Positions 1 to 12,290 of a stretch of 64,000 nucleotides of DNA are shown piece after piece. The notes beneath the pieces were generated by a model, which saw only the letters and a program-made list of their open reading frames with translations, ran no database searches and was not told where the DNA came from. Position 1 is the stretch's first letter, and each line of letters opens with the position of its first letter. Location of the stretch: positions 1 to 64,000 of the forward strand of contig SKCR01035543.1 in assembly GCA_019454045.1 (NCBI GenBank), given 5' to 3'. This DNA comes from Zanthoxylum bungeanum (Eukaryota; Streptophyta; Magnoliopsida; Sapindales; Rutaceae). Position numbers and translations under genes: made by a program.

Positions 1-2600
1 AACTATTGTACGGTTGGCTCAAATTACTGAGAAAGCTTTCGTCAGCGGATTTGCACAATTATCGTCTGATGCGATTTATACGATCATCACATCGCCACGA
101 TGTATGATCCGAACGAATCAGATGAATAGTCGAAGTATGTATCTGGATCGTTGATGAGACCATTAATTCTTTAGCCTGTGCTGACGCCCAGCTCAGCTGC
201 AACAGAACTATATCTAATCCAATTAGATTTATTTATTGTCCCAGATGGCTTCTATTGCTCGCCTCAGCTGCAGCAATAATCCGCATTTGTTATTTATTCG
301 GTAACAGTATCTTGCTTGGAAGATTTCCAGCTCACTGTACCGTTATTCAAACTGTATAGTACCGTTTGCGACTTTTAGTCGTTTTATCGGTTTAGAAACT
401 TGCAGTAGTGATCCCAGTCACTTCAATTCTCCTTCTCACAGATTAAGACATCATCCTTAGATCTCTAAGATTCTAACGGATGTTCTTAACATCAATCAAG
501 TGACTATCACTTGGATTGGCCTGATTGTGAATCCATATGCTCAAAGCGTATGAGACACCAGGTCGCGTACATTTTAATGTACAATTTTCTAGAGAGTTTT
601 AACAACTTAAATCTATCCTAGTAGATCTTTATTCCAGAAAAAAAGGTTTGTTTCTCCCGAGAATTCTACGGAGAATTTTCTCTTGAAAGCCAAGCTTTCA
701 CCGATATTTTATGGGAATATCATTTCCAAGAAATGAATATATATTACATTATCATTATTATAAAGACAACCACTGTCTGTGCGCTCCCACTAACCTCTCA
801 TATACACAAGAATCATTCTGTTTTGAATCAAATCATTGACTATCTAATGATACATCAAAACAATAGTTCCAAGAACTTTATGCTTGTTTCAACCCAAAAT
901 GGATCAAACAACACGCAAACCTAGTTTGCTGGTTTTTGGTACGACAAAATCGTCAGGATGTTATAAACATCCTCCGAAAGGCTTCCTTTTAAGAAAAGCG
1001 ATTTTGACCTTTAACTGATACATTTCATAATGAAACGTGCAGCTACAGCAAGCATTATCCAAATGGATTTACCGTGGCAACAGGTAAAAGTTTGAACCGT
1101 AATCAACACAATGTTGATAACGATACCTTTCCGCTACAAGCCTAGCTTGTACGTTGGTATGTTGCCTTCATGTATGTTTTCCTTGCACTTATACTATATT
1201 ACCTATATGCACAATGCCTTATGGTACATCAACTAGTATTTTTAACATAGTTGTTTTACATGGAATCCATTTCTGACTCATAACTTTGCCATGAAAAGAA
1301 GTCGATACCTTGTATCACTTCCTCATACGTAGTTGGGTCTTCCTCAATAAGATTGACATCTTTATGAGGTGAGATCAGAAACCCATACCCTAGGTTGTTT
1401 TCTGACTCTCTCCGATCTACGCGGTTCTTGTGTATACGATGATTAATGGTATATGTTCATCCTTGATGAACAGTTTGTGTTCCATTAAGGACTTCATGCC
1501 TTGAACTGTATTACTCCGATTTTCATCGAGTTTTACTGTCCTCCCACTTACCACTGCATATTGGTATTCCTCTAAGGAAGACCGCATGGTGAGCAACAAT
1601 TAGAATTGTTCTCTAGTGAGTTGTATAAGTACTATACTTATCGTTTTCTCTAGGATAACCTACATTTGGCACTTATCCGTTTAGGTTTTAGTTTGGTATC
1701 ATCCAAACATATGCCCAGCATACCCAAATCTACAGGAATGCGAAACCCTGTTTCTTTCCCGTTGATATCCAATATGAATTCTGTCATATTGATTTTCATG
1801 GAAACCTTATTCTAAATAAGTTTTGCACTGTTAATGCATATCCGTTGAAGGAAATAGTAGCTCAGAGCGACTCATATAAACCTTATCATGTCCAACAAAA
1901 TTCGGTTTCTCCGTACGGATACACCGTCAAACTGACGTGTCTCGGGAGGAGTCCTCATTTGAAAGAATACTATACTCTTTCAAGTATATGTGAAACTTAT
2001 TGCTTAAGTATTTTCATCATGTTCATCACGTGATGTTTTAATACTTTAGCCGATCTGTTTGTCTACTTCGTGTTGAAACTTTAAAAGTTTCTGATTTGTG
2101 TTCTTCAAAAGTAACACATAACCATAACATGATGCCACATCGTTATGGGTCACGAAATATTCATATCCATATCTAGCCTAGCTAGATATGGGCCCACTAA
2201 CTTCACTATGAATAAGGCTTTACAGATCGATGGCATTTATCACTATTACCAAGTAAATAGTATTTTAGGTACTTTACCTAAAGAACTAGATTCGTAGACT
2301 TTATTTGAATAATCAAATCAGTCCTAGTACACCCACTTTCAAAAGTGTGGATATACAAGTCTTGTTTATTGTGTCCTAGACAACAATGCCACATTTAAGT
2401 TTCATCTGATCAGATCAGTATGAGCTATTAGTTTGTCATATTATATGTTCGAGATTTTATTTATATTCAAAATATAAATACTGTTATTCACATCTAATGT
2501 GTTTATCTCATTGTCATCTCTATATAATATAAACACTTTAGTGTTCTAGAATATAAAGGTTTATCCACAATGGATTAAACACTGATATAGAGATGATGTT
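1..2600 (-). pseudogene. A1 pol remnant (RNase H, RT, integrase fragments)
   Basis: Read on the minus strand, this stretch parallels the pol genes of A2 and A3 block by block. RNase H lies at about 1-560, RT fragments at about 560-1300, the integrase C-terminal and linker region at about 1300-1800, and the integrase core at about 1800-2400. No open frame longer than about 60 codons survives; stops and indels occur throughout, and most of the RT between the RNase H block and the linker is collapsed. The landmark near 2180-2200, where the strand-reversed text reads GGGCCCATATCTAGC, is the start of the integrase core found in all CopA copies. It cannot encode a working polyprotein. Confidence 0.8.
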
Positions 2601-3260
2601 TCTAGTCTAACTAGTTACATTATAACAGTTTCCTAATTTAAGTACATACCCGAAGGTAGTTCCTAAATTTAGGTATCTATGGTCGAAACAGTGACTTTCG
2701 TCCCGTTTCCGATTCACAGATTAACCTCAGCTTGAAGTCAGTATCCTGCTCACAGCAGATTCTGAACATCAATACATATATTTTATGTACCATACTAAGT
2801 ATTTTAAAATCCAATTTTAATACCAGTAATGGACATAATTTTGACAAACATCCTTAAAGTCAGAGCCTTGCCCTTTCTTTAATTCCTTCGTGTCTGCCAT
2901 ATCCAAACGACAGTTACTGTGGGATATGTCCTTTATCTTCCCAGAAGATCATAATGATTTTGCCTTTACCCTTTTTTCAATATTTCAGAAGTCTTTGGCC
3001 AAGCCTTGGATTTCTAGAATATCGATGTAAAGTGCGCATTGCGCTACTTTTCTAATTGCAAAGTTTGACTTTTATCTCCTTGAGATTAGTCATTAATTCT
3101 CCAAGAATTATTAATTACAAATTTAATACTTCTTAAATCTAAATATAGATCTATTGCAAGTATATTGAATTAAGCATTAAAGTCATCATCACATAAATCT
3201 TCCAAAGATTATGCTCCACTAATTTGCTTAATTCTGGGCTTAGGCTTAACAAGTTATTTT
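2600..3260 (-). pseudogene. A1 gag remnant with deleted zinc knuckle
   Basis: This stretch aligns on the minus strand with the gag end of A4 and A5. In A4 the equivalent place codes for a CCHC zinc knuckle; in A1 the text jumps directly across it near 2905-2925. About 40 bases, including both first cysteines and the histidine, are gone. The same jump occurs in A5. No open gag frame remains. Function in the family: nucleocapsid binding of genomic RNA. Here that function is lost. Confidence 0.65.
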
Positions 3261-5875
3261 ATCAAATAAAGTAACTTATTATTTATTTCCAGGACTATCC
3301 TGAAATTATTCCCAATTTGAAAATTAAACCATTTAAAACATTTTAATCCAAGATTATGTTTTAAATGTCCAATCTTTCAATATATCTTGATTTAATAGTC
3401 CAACTATTTAATCAAAAATTAAGGTACTAATTATAATGATTACAATCTCTAAATATTTAATCAACTATAATTCAATAGTTTAAAATCAATTATATTGATT
3501 ACTATAATCCAATTATAAAATCAACAACTATAATTGAATAGTTTGAATATATAGTCCAATTATTTAATAAAACAAACAATTAAATATTAGTCTAACTGAT
3601 ATTTAAATCATAACGACGAGTGATATTGATTGAGCGCGTATGGCAAGCAATTGAACAAGTATTGCAAATTCAATTCTTGCCTCCCACTATTTTTCGGCGA
3701 GCCTCTAACCCTCTGTCGAGTACTCGGGAAACCGCGTTTCCTAGTGGGCTAGGATCCCGTTAAATAACACACAATCTTGACTTTGGCCAACAAATTGTAT
3801 GATATTTAACTAGGTAGATCTCTAGGATCAATTGGATCCAATCCAATTCCTAGATCCAGTAGGCGGATATCCAAATCCTTAACATATATCTTATATATGC
3901 TAATACATCCATGTATTGCCTAACCATTTTTCCTCTGAATCAACTAAGCTTTGGCTTTGGCACAACAAGCTTAATGATCCCAGTCAAGCGTGACCCATTG
4001 ACCATGGAAAGCTTCGTAATCAATGTCGATGGACAAGAAGTGGTCTTGACTTTGGCCAACAAACCACAATTTGGACAAGACACCAATATAGAATAAAACT
4101 CTCGTGATTCAAACACATCTTCGACGGACAAAAGGGCTTGACTTTGGCCAACAACCCAATACCAATCTAGGATCTTGAGTATGAATCACTCAATGGAAGG
4201 AAAAACGCATGATATTGTGAGGAGTTTTTCTTCGCGTGCAAATTGGCTACCAATTTATTATCTTTGTTAAGGTCTCATCATCATACACACACCCTTAAAC
4301 ATGCATTCTAAATACATAATAAGCGCATATGAAAATAAACAATAATGATATGCGGATGGATACTTACACATTGATCCTAGATCAAATCTCTCTTTAATCT
4401 CTCTCATAACTAGCACTTGTATTACTTCTACCCGTTACACTACACTTCTAAAGAAACCTCATATATATTGAGGGGAATAGATGAGAAGAGAATACAAATA
4501 GAAAAGAGGGGATAAGCTGGACACGCAGGTCCAATTTAATAATCGAATTTATTACAACAATTTCCAAAATTGCCCCCACCCGACTAATATCCATCCGATA
4601 TACACTATTCATTCATCACAACCAAGTATTCAAACAAGCATGTTATCAATCAATCTAATCAAATTAATTAATCTGATAATTAGTGATCATCCAATGTTCA
4701 AACAACGATTTGATTTTGATCGAGTCAAACTCGTTTTGCGAATAAGTACTTAAGTACGAATTCTCGAATTAAATTAAACTACGTCATTAAATCCAATTTA
4801 ATATGCATTCAATTCTAATTCGTTATTTAATTCCAAATTAAATATTACACTTTAATAATAAACCTTTTACGACGTAAATTCCAAATTCCAAATTAATCGC
4901 AACGCGTCTCAAAAACCGATTAACGTCCAACGTCAATTCAATTAAAGTCCAATGGGCTTTTAATTGATTTCTTAAGGCGTGGACTTTTGGTCAACTCGGG
5001 TCAACCGAATAACCAAAATCCAATCCGAGATTTACCCCATAAGCCCATAAATCAATCTTGGCCCATTAGGCCCAATTAAACTTTAAAGGTTCATTAAATC
5101 GCATTTGGGCTTTATGGAAGCGGTTTTGGGCCCAATTGGATCCAATCCAATTTGCCTAAACCTAACTTTGTACAACAAATCCCAACAAGCCCAATGACAA
5201 CTTTAAAAGCCAAAATCCAATTTCAAGGCCCAATTAATTAATACAAAAATCCAATTTCACATTCAATTAACCTAAAATGTATTACATGATTAATTACCCA
5301 AATTAACATTTCTAAAACAAACATAATTTTACAATTAATCATGCACAATTTCATTATCACATGCCCACACACTTTAATGAAAAATCAAACCCATTTTCAT
5401 GCTTCAAAGTCTTGGCAATTTGGGAATTTTATGTCCGATTCAAATTCAATCCAATCAATTACACAATCGACATTAAATCATATATCCAAATGATTTCCAA
5501 TCATCTAATGAACAAAAAATCAAAATTCCAAGACAATTAGGGCTTATCAAAATCGACCACCATAAGCAAATTGGGGAAAGAATCCAATCACATTTTCATG
5601 AAATTGATCCAATCAATCTTCAATTCAACTATATTTAAGCATACTTAATCATCCAATTTCATAAAATCATGCTCAATTGAAAATACCCAATTTATCATTT
5701 TAGGCCAACGTTAATATTTGGGGAAAAATTTTTCTAACATTAATTCATGAAATTGATCTAATCAATATTCAATTAAACATGTATTAAGCATACTTAAACA
5801 TCCAATTTATTCAAATCATGCTCAAATACAAAATACCCAAATTTTAAGCCCTAAACTTTCATGCTTGAACCTAGG
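3260..5875 (-). other. A1 untranslated leader between PBS and gag
   Basis: About 2.6 kb of AT-rich sequence without coding potential in the element sense. It is collinear with the leaders of A3 (19658-22600) and A5 (43446-46190). It holds three exact copies of the motif CTTGACTTTGGCCAACAA (3776-3793, 4045-4062, 4137-4154) and one variant near 3950. A 62-codon open frame runs antisense to the element across 3911-4096. The zone 3300-3600 is a run of short AATTATA-type words with no visible function. At 4900-5250 there are blocks also seen in A3 and A5, including the word GGGTCAAC. Confidence 0.7.
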
Positions 5876-5887
5876 CTCTTGATGCCA
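5875..5887 (-). other. A1 primer-binding site (variant)
   Basis: On the minus strand, directly after the 5' LTR end and one spacer base, the sequence is TGGCATCAAGAGC. This resembles the initiator-Met tRNA complement TGGTATCAGAGC but has one extra base and a C for T. The same extra base occurs in A3 and A5, so it is a family feature and not a copy-specific mutation. Confidence 0.7.
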
Positions 5888-5888
5888 T

Positions 5889-7990
5889 TGTTGGTTTTAT
5901 TCTAGGTCCCAAGATCATCAAACAAGCATGAAGATGTGTGAAATACATATCAAAGAAGTTGTGGAATACTTACATTGATCGGTTGAGACGATACAACGAA
6001 CAAAACTCCAAGTTTTAGTCCTTCAAAGTGGCGCCCAAACACTGCAGTCCACTACTCAAAAATTTCAATTTTGAGTCTTCAAGAATCCAAGATTTGAGCT
6101 CCGAATCTTCGTCAAACGATTCCCGGCTCGTGGGTGGGTTTCCCTAACACCTTCGTATAACTCTCGGTGTGCTAGCACTTGGCTATTTAGCCACAAAACA
6201 TGCCCTAAAAGGCATCATCATTCACGCCCAAAACAATGCAGTCTACTGCTTTGGGCGTGAGCATGGAGAGGGAAGAGAGATGAGATATTTGATTTAGGTT
6301 AAGGGAAAATGTGTCCAACACAAAGCTTATATATTTTCCAAAATATATTAAATCATTTACCAATTGTTTTATGCCTTTTTAAAACAATAAAAAAAAAACA
6401 ATGTAAATCTTTATTTTAATCTTTTACCCTTGGTAAAATGTGAAAGGGAAAAGTATTTTACTTTTCTAAAAAGTCAAAACTTTTCCCCCCAAAATTTTCC
6501 CTCCAAATCTCAATGGTCAAAGTAAAAGAGTCAAAGTTACTTTTCCAAAAAGCGATTTGATTTTTATGACTTGCAATGTGATTTGCGATGCGACTTGCGA
6601 CACGTGATTCAAAATCGACGTAACGTCGCAAACACATTCCGAGCTCGGTTTTGATAATTCTAAATTAACGATTATCTCGATGCCTCGTTAATAAATCCAA
6701 TTTACTAATCACGTCGCTCGAGAATTCATTCTAAATTAATTCAAGTGCCCGAATTAAATCTAATTTTAATTCCTAATCGAAATCCAATTTCGTTAATATA
6801 TCGAATATATTATTTATCGATTAATCCAAATTAATCGTTCTCTCTCTTTAATTGATATTTTATCCCAGATAAAATATCTCCGTAATTAATCCCATATTAA
6901 TTTTCTCTCTCTTCAAATTAATCCCAGATTAATATATAATGCGAGTCATATGTCATCGGTGTATCATGGGGAAGCGACCCATGAGATCTCCGGATATGTT
7001 GGCAGTAAACTCGGTCGTCGGACTATCTGAACACGTAAGTACCAAGTATTACGTTTTACCGATTTACAAGACAAGGTTGGCCTAAGCAAAGCGCCATGCC
7101 TACCCAATTCTCCGAAAATATCCTTACAGGAATAAGTGTGATCTTTATCAGGCGTAGTATACGTAGTATTGCGTATTTCTGTCCAGTATCGGATGATCAC
7201 GTGCTAGGCCTGGGGCTGGGATTGTGTCTGCCCCGTATGAAGCACATATCGAATGTCTGGTAACTAGTCTCTATAATCGGATAAACATGACCTAGTCATA
7301 ATATTCCGATAGCTCGAGCATTTAAGAGAACGAGTTTCCGTATCCTACGTGATCGTCATCTCCATATGACTGGAGTGACACTTCCGTCTTGACATCACAC
7401 CCAATACACTACGATTCTCAATATACCCAGCATCGGCGTACACAGAACCTGTTAAAGCCCTGGACGACCTCAACTAAAGTACATTGATTGTCACAAGTAT
7501 TAGCGGTGCAAGTCTCAGGTTAAGACCAAATACACCTACCCTGATTGCACACTCCCATAGACACAAGGTCATGCTACCAATAGGATTCTACGGTGGTCTA
7601 ATCCAGAGCGAAGCTGTTTCCCGTACCATCGGTGAAACACAACCTCCTATTACACTTGCCTGAGTATCTTATACCCATATATACGAGAACTATGTCGTTA
7701 TGTCTCACATAACACGCACAAGTGTAATACTAGTCTTTTACGCATCTATCGATGTCCAATCTCGACAATGCTCTGACTAGGGATGTTTAATGATTATCCT
7801 TCGTTGATTGATACTGTCTCATATCATTCTCAATCTAGGAACAAATCATAAGGACCTCCCATCATTTATATATCTAAGGTGATCTAATCACAAATGATAG
7901 GAGTGCAATCTCCTTTGTTACATAGTTAATTTGTACAACAACACTATGATCTGTACAAATAATGACGCTATGGGTCATAACTGTCCAACA
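5889..7990 (-). repeat. A1 5' LTR (2102 bp)
   Basis: Bounded by TGTTGG at the left and CCAACA at the right, the inverted ends shared by every CopA LTR. It is collinear with the A3 and A5 LTRs in reverse orientation. Recognisable inner landmarks are the block around 6880-7010 that contains AATCCCAGATTAAT repeats, the GGGTAGGCATGG-type block near 7085-7110, and the start block TGACGCTATGGGTCAT (7963-7978). A2 integrase sequence begins at the next base. Confidence 0.92.
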
Positions 7991-10451
7991 CGTATGTGGG
8001 CCCATGTCTAGCCAGGCTAGAGGTGGATATGAATACTCCGTAACCTTTACGGATGATGTATCACGTTATGGTTATATGTATCTTATGAGTCACAAGTCGG
8101 AAACTTTTCAGAAATTCAAAGAGTTTCGACACGAAGTTGAAAAACAGACAGGCAAGAGTATTAAGACATTACGGTCGAACCGTGATGGCGATTACTTGAG
8201 CAATGAGTTTCTTGATTACCTGAAATAATATGGTATTCTTTCACAGTGGACTCCTCATGGAACACCACACTTAAACGATGTGTCCGAACAGAGAAACTGA
8301 ACCTTGTTGGACATGGTTAGGTCTATGGTGAGTCGGACTGAGCTACCTATTTCCTTTTGGGGATATGCATTAAACAATGCAATTCTTATTTTGAATAAGG
8401 TTCCGTCAAAGTCTGTACAACAGACACCATATGAGATATAGACAGGAAGAAACCAGGTTTCTCATTCCTAAAGATTTGGGGGTGTTGGGCATACGTCAAA
8501 CGTTTGGAAGGTACCAAACTTGAGCCCAAATCGGATAAATGCCTATTCGTAGGATATCCTAGGGAAACCAAAGAATATTTCTCCTACCACCCAAGAGAGA
8601 ACAAAGTATTGGTTGCTCTACATGCGATTTTCCTTGAGAAGGAATCCTAATGCAGTGATTAGTGGGAGGAAAGTAGAACTCGATGAAAATCAGAGTGATA
8701 CTATTCCTGGCATAGAATCCTCAACGGAACAAGAACAGTCCATCCGGGATAAGACTGTTCCACAATCTTCTATTACACAAGGACCGCGTAGGTTGGAGAG
8801 AGTCAGGAAACTACCTGAGAGGTATGGGTTTCTGATCTCACCTCATGTAGATATTAATCTCATTGAGGATAACGAACCGGCTACGTATGAGGAAGCGATA
8901 CAAGATATCGATTCCACTTTATGGCAAGAGGCCATGAAGTCCGAAATGGATTCCATGTACACCAACCAAATTTGGACACTGGTTGATGCACCCGAAGGCG
9001 TAAAGCCTATTGGATGCAAATGGATCTTCAAGAAGAAGACCAACATGGAAGGCAACGTGCAAACGTACAAAGCTAGGCTTGTAGCGAAGGGGTATCGACA
9101 GTGACATGGTGTCGATTATGATGAAACTTTCTCACCCGTTGCCATGATTAAATCCATTCGGAAAATGCTTGCCATTGCTGTATATTTTGATAACGAGATA
9201 TGGTAGATGGATGTTAAAACCATTTTCCTTAACGGAAACCTGTTGGAGGATGTTCATATGCAACAGCCTGACGGTTTTATCATGCCTAGACATGCAAACA
9301 AGGTTTGCAAGTTAAATCGGTCCATTTATGGGATGAAGCAAGCATCGCGGTCATGGAACCAACGTTTTGATGAGATCATAAAAGAATATGATTTCATACA
9401 AAACGAAGATGATCCTTGTGTATACAAGAAGGTTAGTGGGAGAGCACTGACTTTTATTGTCCTTTATGTTGACGATGTATTGCTAATAGGCAATGACATT
9501 CCCATGATAACGTCGGTGAAAGCTTGGCTTTCATTGAAATTCTCCATGAAAGATCTCGGAGAAGCAGCCTTTATTCTGGGAATAAAGATCTACCGGGATA
9601 GATCTAGAAAGCTGCTTGGACTCTCCCAGAGTACGTACATTGACAAGGTGCTAAAGAGATTCAATATGGATCACTCGAAGAGGGGACTGTTGCCAATGTC
9701 ACATGGTGTCTATCTATCTAAGGACATGTGTCCTAAAACTCAAGATGAGAGAGACAACATGAGTCGAATACTGTTCGCCTCGGCAGTCGGATCGATCATG
9801 TATGCTATGATATGTACACGACCTGATGTCTCCTATACTTTGAGTATGTGTAGTCGATATCAGGCCGATCCAGGTGAAGCTCACTGGATTGCGGTTAAGA
9901 ACATCCTAAAGTATCTTAGACGAACTAAGGATGCTTTCTTAATCTATGGAGATAGAGAATTTGCGGTAACTGGGTATACCGATGCAAGTTTCCAAAACGA
10001 CAAAGACGACTATAAGTCGAAATCATGGTACTTTTTTTGTTTGAATAACGGAGCAATGAGCTGGAAATCTTCCAAGCAAAATACTGTTACCGATTCAACA
10101 ACAGAAGCAGAGTACATTGCTGCAGCAGAAGCAGCGAAGGAGGCAGTTTGGATCTGAAAATTCCTAATTGGATTAGGAGTAGTCCCGTTAGCAGCTGAGC
10201 CCGTTCCATTGTATTGTGACAATAACGGGGCTATAGCGCAGGCTAAGGAACCACAGTCTCATCAACGATCCAAACACGTTCTTCGACATTTTCATCTGAT
10301 ACGTGAGATCATACATCGTGGCGATGTGAAGGTCGAGAAGTTCGCATCGGATGACAACATGGCAGATCCGCTGATGAAAGTTATTCCTCAGCATAAGTTT
10401 GAGAGACATGTACATAGTTCAGGTATTAGATGCTTGAGTGACTGGCTATAG
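7991..10451 (+). pseudogene. A2 pol: integrase core, reverse transcriptase, RNase H
   Basis: One reading frame covers most of the region. In order it holds the integrase core (FTDDVSRYGY near 8046-8075, then a D-R-G-G-type site mutated to RDGD near 8185), the RT region from about 8920, and RNase H to 10451. RT shows the DVKT block after 9207 and the catalytic YVDD at 9465-9476. RNase H shows TEAEY near 10103-10117 and YCDNNGAIAQAKE from 10212. Breaks are in-frame stops at 8226-8228, 8298-8300, 8439-8441, 9102-9104, 9204-9206 and 10155-10157, a frameshift near 8450 and a compensating one near 8620-8645. Five of the six stops fit C-to-T or G-to-A changes. The polyprotein normally copies the RNA and integrates the DNA; this copy cannot do so intact. 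Confidence 0.92.
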
Positions 10452-10454
10452 GGC

Positions 10455-10466
10455 CAAGTGGGAGAT
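10455..10466 (+). other. A2 polypurine tract
   Basis: AAGTGGGAGAT-type purine run directly before the 3' LTR start at 10467. The same word precedes the 3' LTRs of A3 and A5 and, reversed, A4. This is the expected plus-strand DNA priming site. Confidence 0.85.
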
Positions 10467-12290
10467 TGTTGGATAGTTATGACCCATAGTGTCACTGTTT
10501 GTAAAAGGCATGGTGTTTTTGTATAAAATTAACTATGTATTTATGAAATTGCCTTTTACCGTTTAGTAAATTTATTTACTTTAATATAAATGGTAGAAGT
10601 CCATATGATTAGTACCAGATTGAGATGATATGAGACAATATCAATCCATAAAGGTTTAATCATTAAATATCCCTAGTGGTAGTATTATCGAGATTGGACA
10701 TCGATAATGCGGAATAGACTATTATTACACTTGTGCGCGTTGTGAGGGCATAACGGCATAGTTCTCATATATTTAAGTATTGGATACTTATGCAAGTGCG
10801 ATAGGAGGTCGTGTTTTACCGATTGTACGGAAAACAGCTTCGCTCTGGATAGACCCCGCGGAATCCCATTGGTAGTATATATATGTGTCTATGGGAGTCC
10901 GCTTCAGGGTAGGTGTATTTGGTCTTAACCTGAGACTTGCATCGCTAGTACTTGCGACAATCGATAAACTTTGGTTTTGGTCGTCCAGGGCTTTAACAGG
11001 TTCTGTGTACGCCTCTTCTGAGTTTATTGAGAATCGTAGTGTATTGGATGTGATGTCAAGACGGAAGTATCACTTCAGACATATGGAGATGATGATCACG
11101 CAGGGATTCAGAACTAGTTCTCTATAGTGTTGCAACCATCGGGATAATATGACCAGGTCATGATTATCCAATTCAAAGAGACTAGTAACATGATATCCGA
11201 TATGTGCTTCGTACGGGGGAGACACTATTCCAGCCCCAGGCCTTGCACGTGACATCAGATTCTGGATCGCTATACAGGATACTACGGTATACTACACCTG
11301 ATATAGATCTTATATTCCAGTAAGAATATTTCTTGAGAATTGGGTAGGCATGGCGCTTTGTTAGAAGCCAACCTTGTCTCGTAAATCGGTAAAACGTAGT
11401 ACGAGGTACGTACGTGTTCGGATAGTTCGATGACCGTATTTACTGCCAACATATCCGGAGATCTCTTGGGTCACTTCCCGAGAATTCACCGATGACGTTT
11501 GATTCAAACTTAATCTGGGATTAAAACGGAGAAACTTTATCTAGGATAAAGTACTATTAGAGAAGAGAGAAAGATTAATTTGGAATTAATCGATAAATAA
11601 TATATTCGATTTATTAAACGAAATTGGATTTTGATTCGGAAAAATCGTTAATTTAGAATTATCGAAACCGAGCCCGGAATGTGTTTGCGAAGTTGCACCG
11701 ATTTTGAATCTCGTGCGGCCGCAAGTCACATCGTAAATCACATCGTGAGTCATATCACATGTCATTGATGTGTGATGGAAGTCAAATCACTTTATGAAAA
11801 GTGACTTTGACTTTTTGACTTTTGACCTTTTGACTTTTGGAGGGAAAATTGGGGGGGGGGAAAGGGTTTTAACTTTTTGGAAAGGTTAAAAGCTTTTCCT
11901 TTTTCACTTTTTCACTAGGTTTTGTATTAGATACAACAAAAACACTCTCTCTCCCTTATGCACCCTCTTGGCCGAAACTTAAGAGAAAATACCTAGGGTT
12001 TTTCTTTTGATTTTTCAAAGGCCATTTTTGCTAGCACACTTTGGTGGATCAAACAAAGGTGATAGGGAATAGATTCAAGAGCTTGGATCTCATTCTTGGA
12101 GCTTGGAGCTTGGAGATTTTCTTCCAGAAAACAACCCTCTTGGTCGAATACAAAGGAAGGAGAAATGAAGGATTTTGCTTGGAGCTTTCATCACATCCGT
12201 TCATTGTAAGTGTGTTTCCGCCACTCTTTCAATTTATTCATTCTTATTTCATGCTTTGTGATGATCTTGGGACTATATTAGAAACCAACA
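10467..12290 (+). repeat. A2 3' LTR (1824 bp)
   Basis: Starts TGTTGGATAGTTATGACCC after the purine tract and ends ACCAACA. It is collinear with the other CopA LTRs but about 300 bp shorter; the loss falls mainly in the second half. It contains a run of ten G at 11851-11860. The block around 11730-11830 has the same CACATC/GTCA-type words as the other copies but no clean tandem repeat. Confidence 0.92.

Larger units (their letters stand above)
1..7990 (-). mobile_element. CopA copy A1, Ty1/copia LTR retrotransposon, minus strand, cut by window edge
   Basis: The element reads right to left: 5' LTR at 5889-7990, primer-binding site just left of it, leader, gag remnant, then pol remnant ending at base 1. 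The 3' LTR should begin within roughly 100 bases left of the window, because base 1 already lies in the C-terminal part of RNase H. The right end is exact: the LTR terminus CCAACA stops at 7990 and integrase coding sequence of another copy (A2) starts at once, so A1 inserted into A2. The expected 5-bp target duplication on this side is CGTAT (7991-7995); its partner is outside the window. The Angela-like lineage is inferred from LTR length and RT motifs in sister copies. Confidence 0.9.
7991..12290 (+). mobile_element. CopA copy A2, 3' half, interrupted by A1
   Basis: This is the right part of a plus-strand CopA element: integrase core onwards, RT, RNase H, polypurine tract and a complete 3' LTR. 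Its left part should lie beyond the left window edge, on the other side of A1. At 7991 the coding text is already inside the integrase core, at the conserved Asp-Val-Cys-Gly-Pro segment. The right LTR ends at 12290 and Gyp2 tail sequence follows, so A2 inserted into Gyp2. TCTAT at 12291-12295 is the expected target duplication. A2 is the best-preserved CopA pol in the window, and its LTR is about 300 bp shorter than those of A1, A3 and A5. Confidence 0.88.

Noticed and set aside
7962..8228. 88-codon frame spanning the A1 LTR end and A2 integrase
   Set aside because: It is an accident of the A1 insertion. The first ten codons are LTR antisense and only the rest is integrase.
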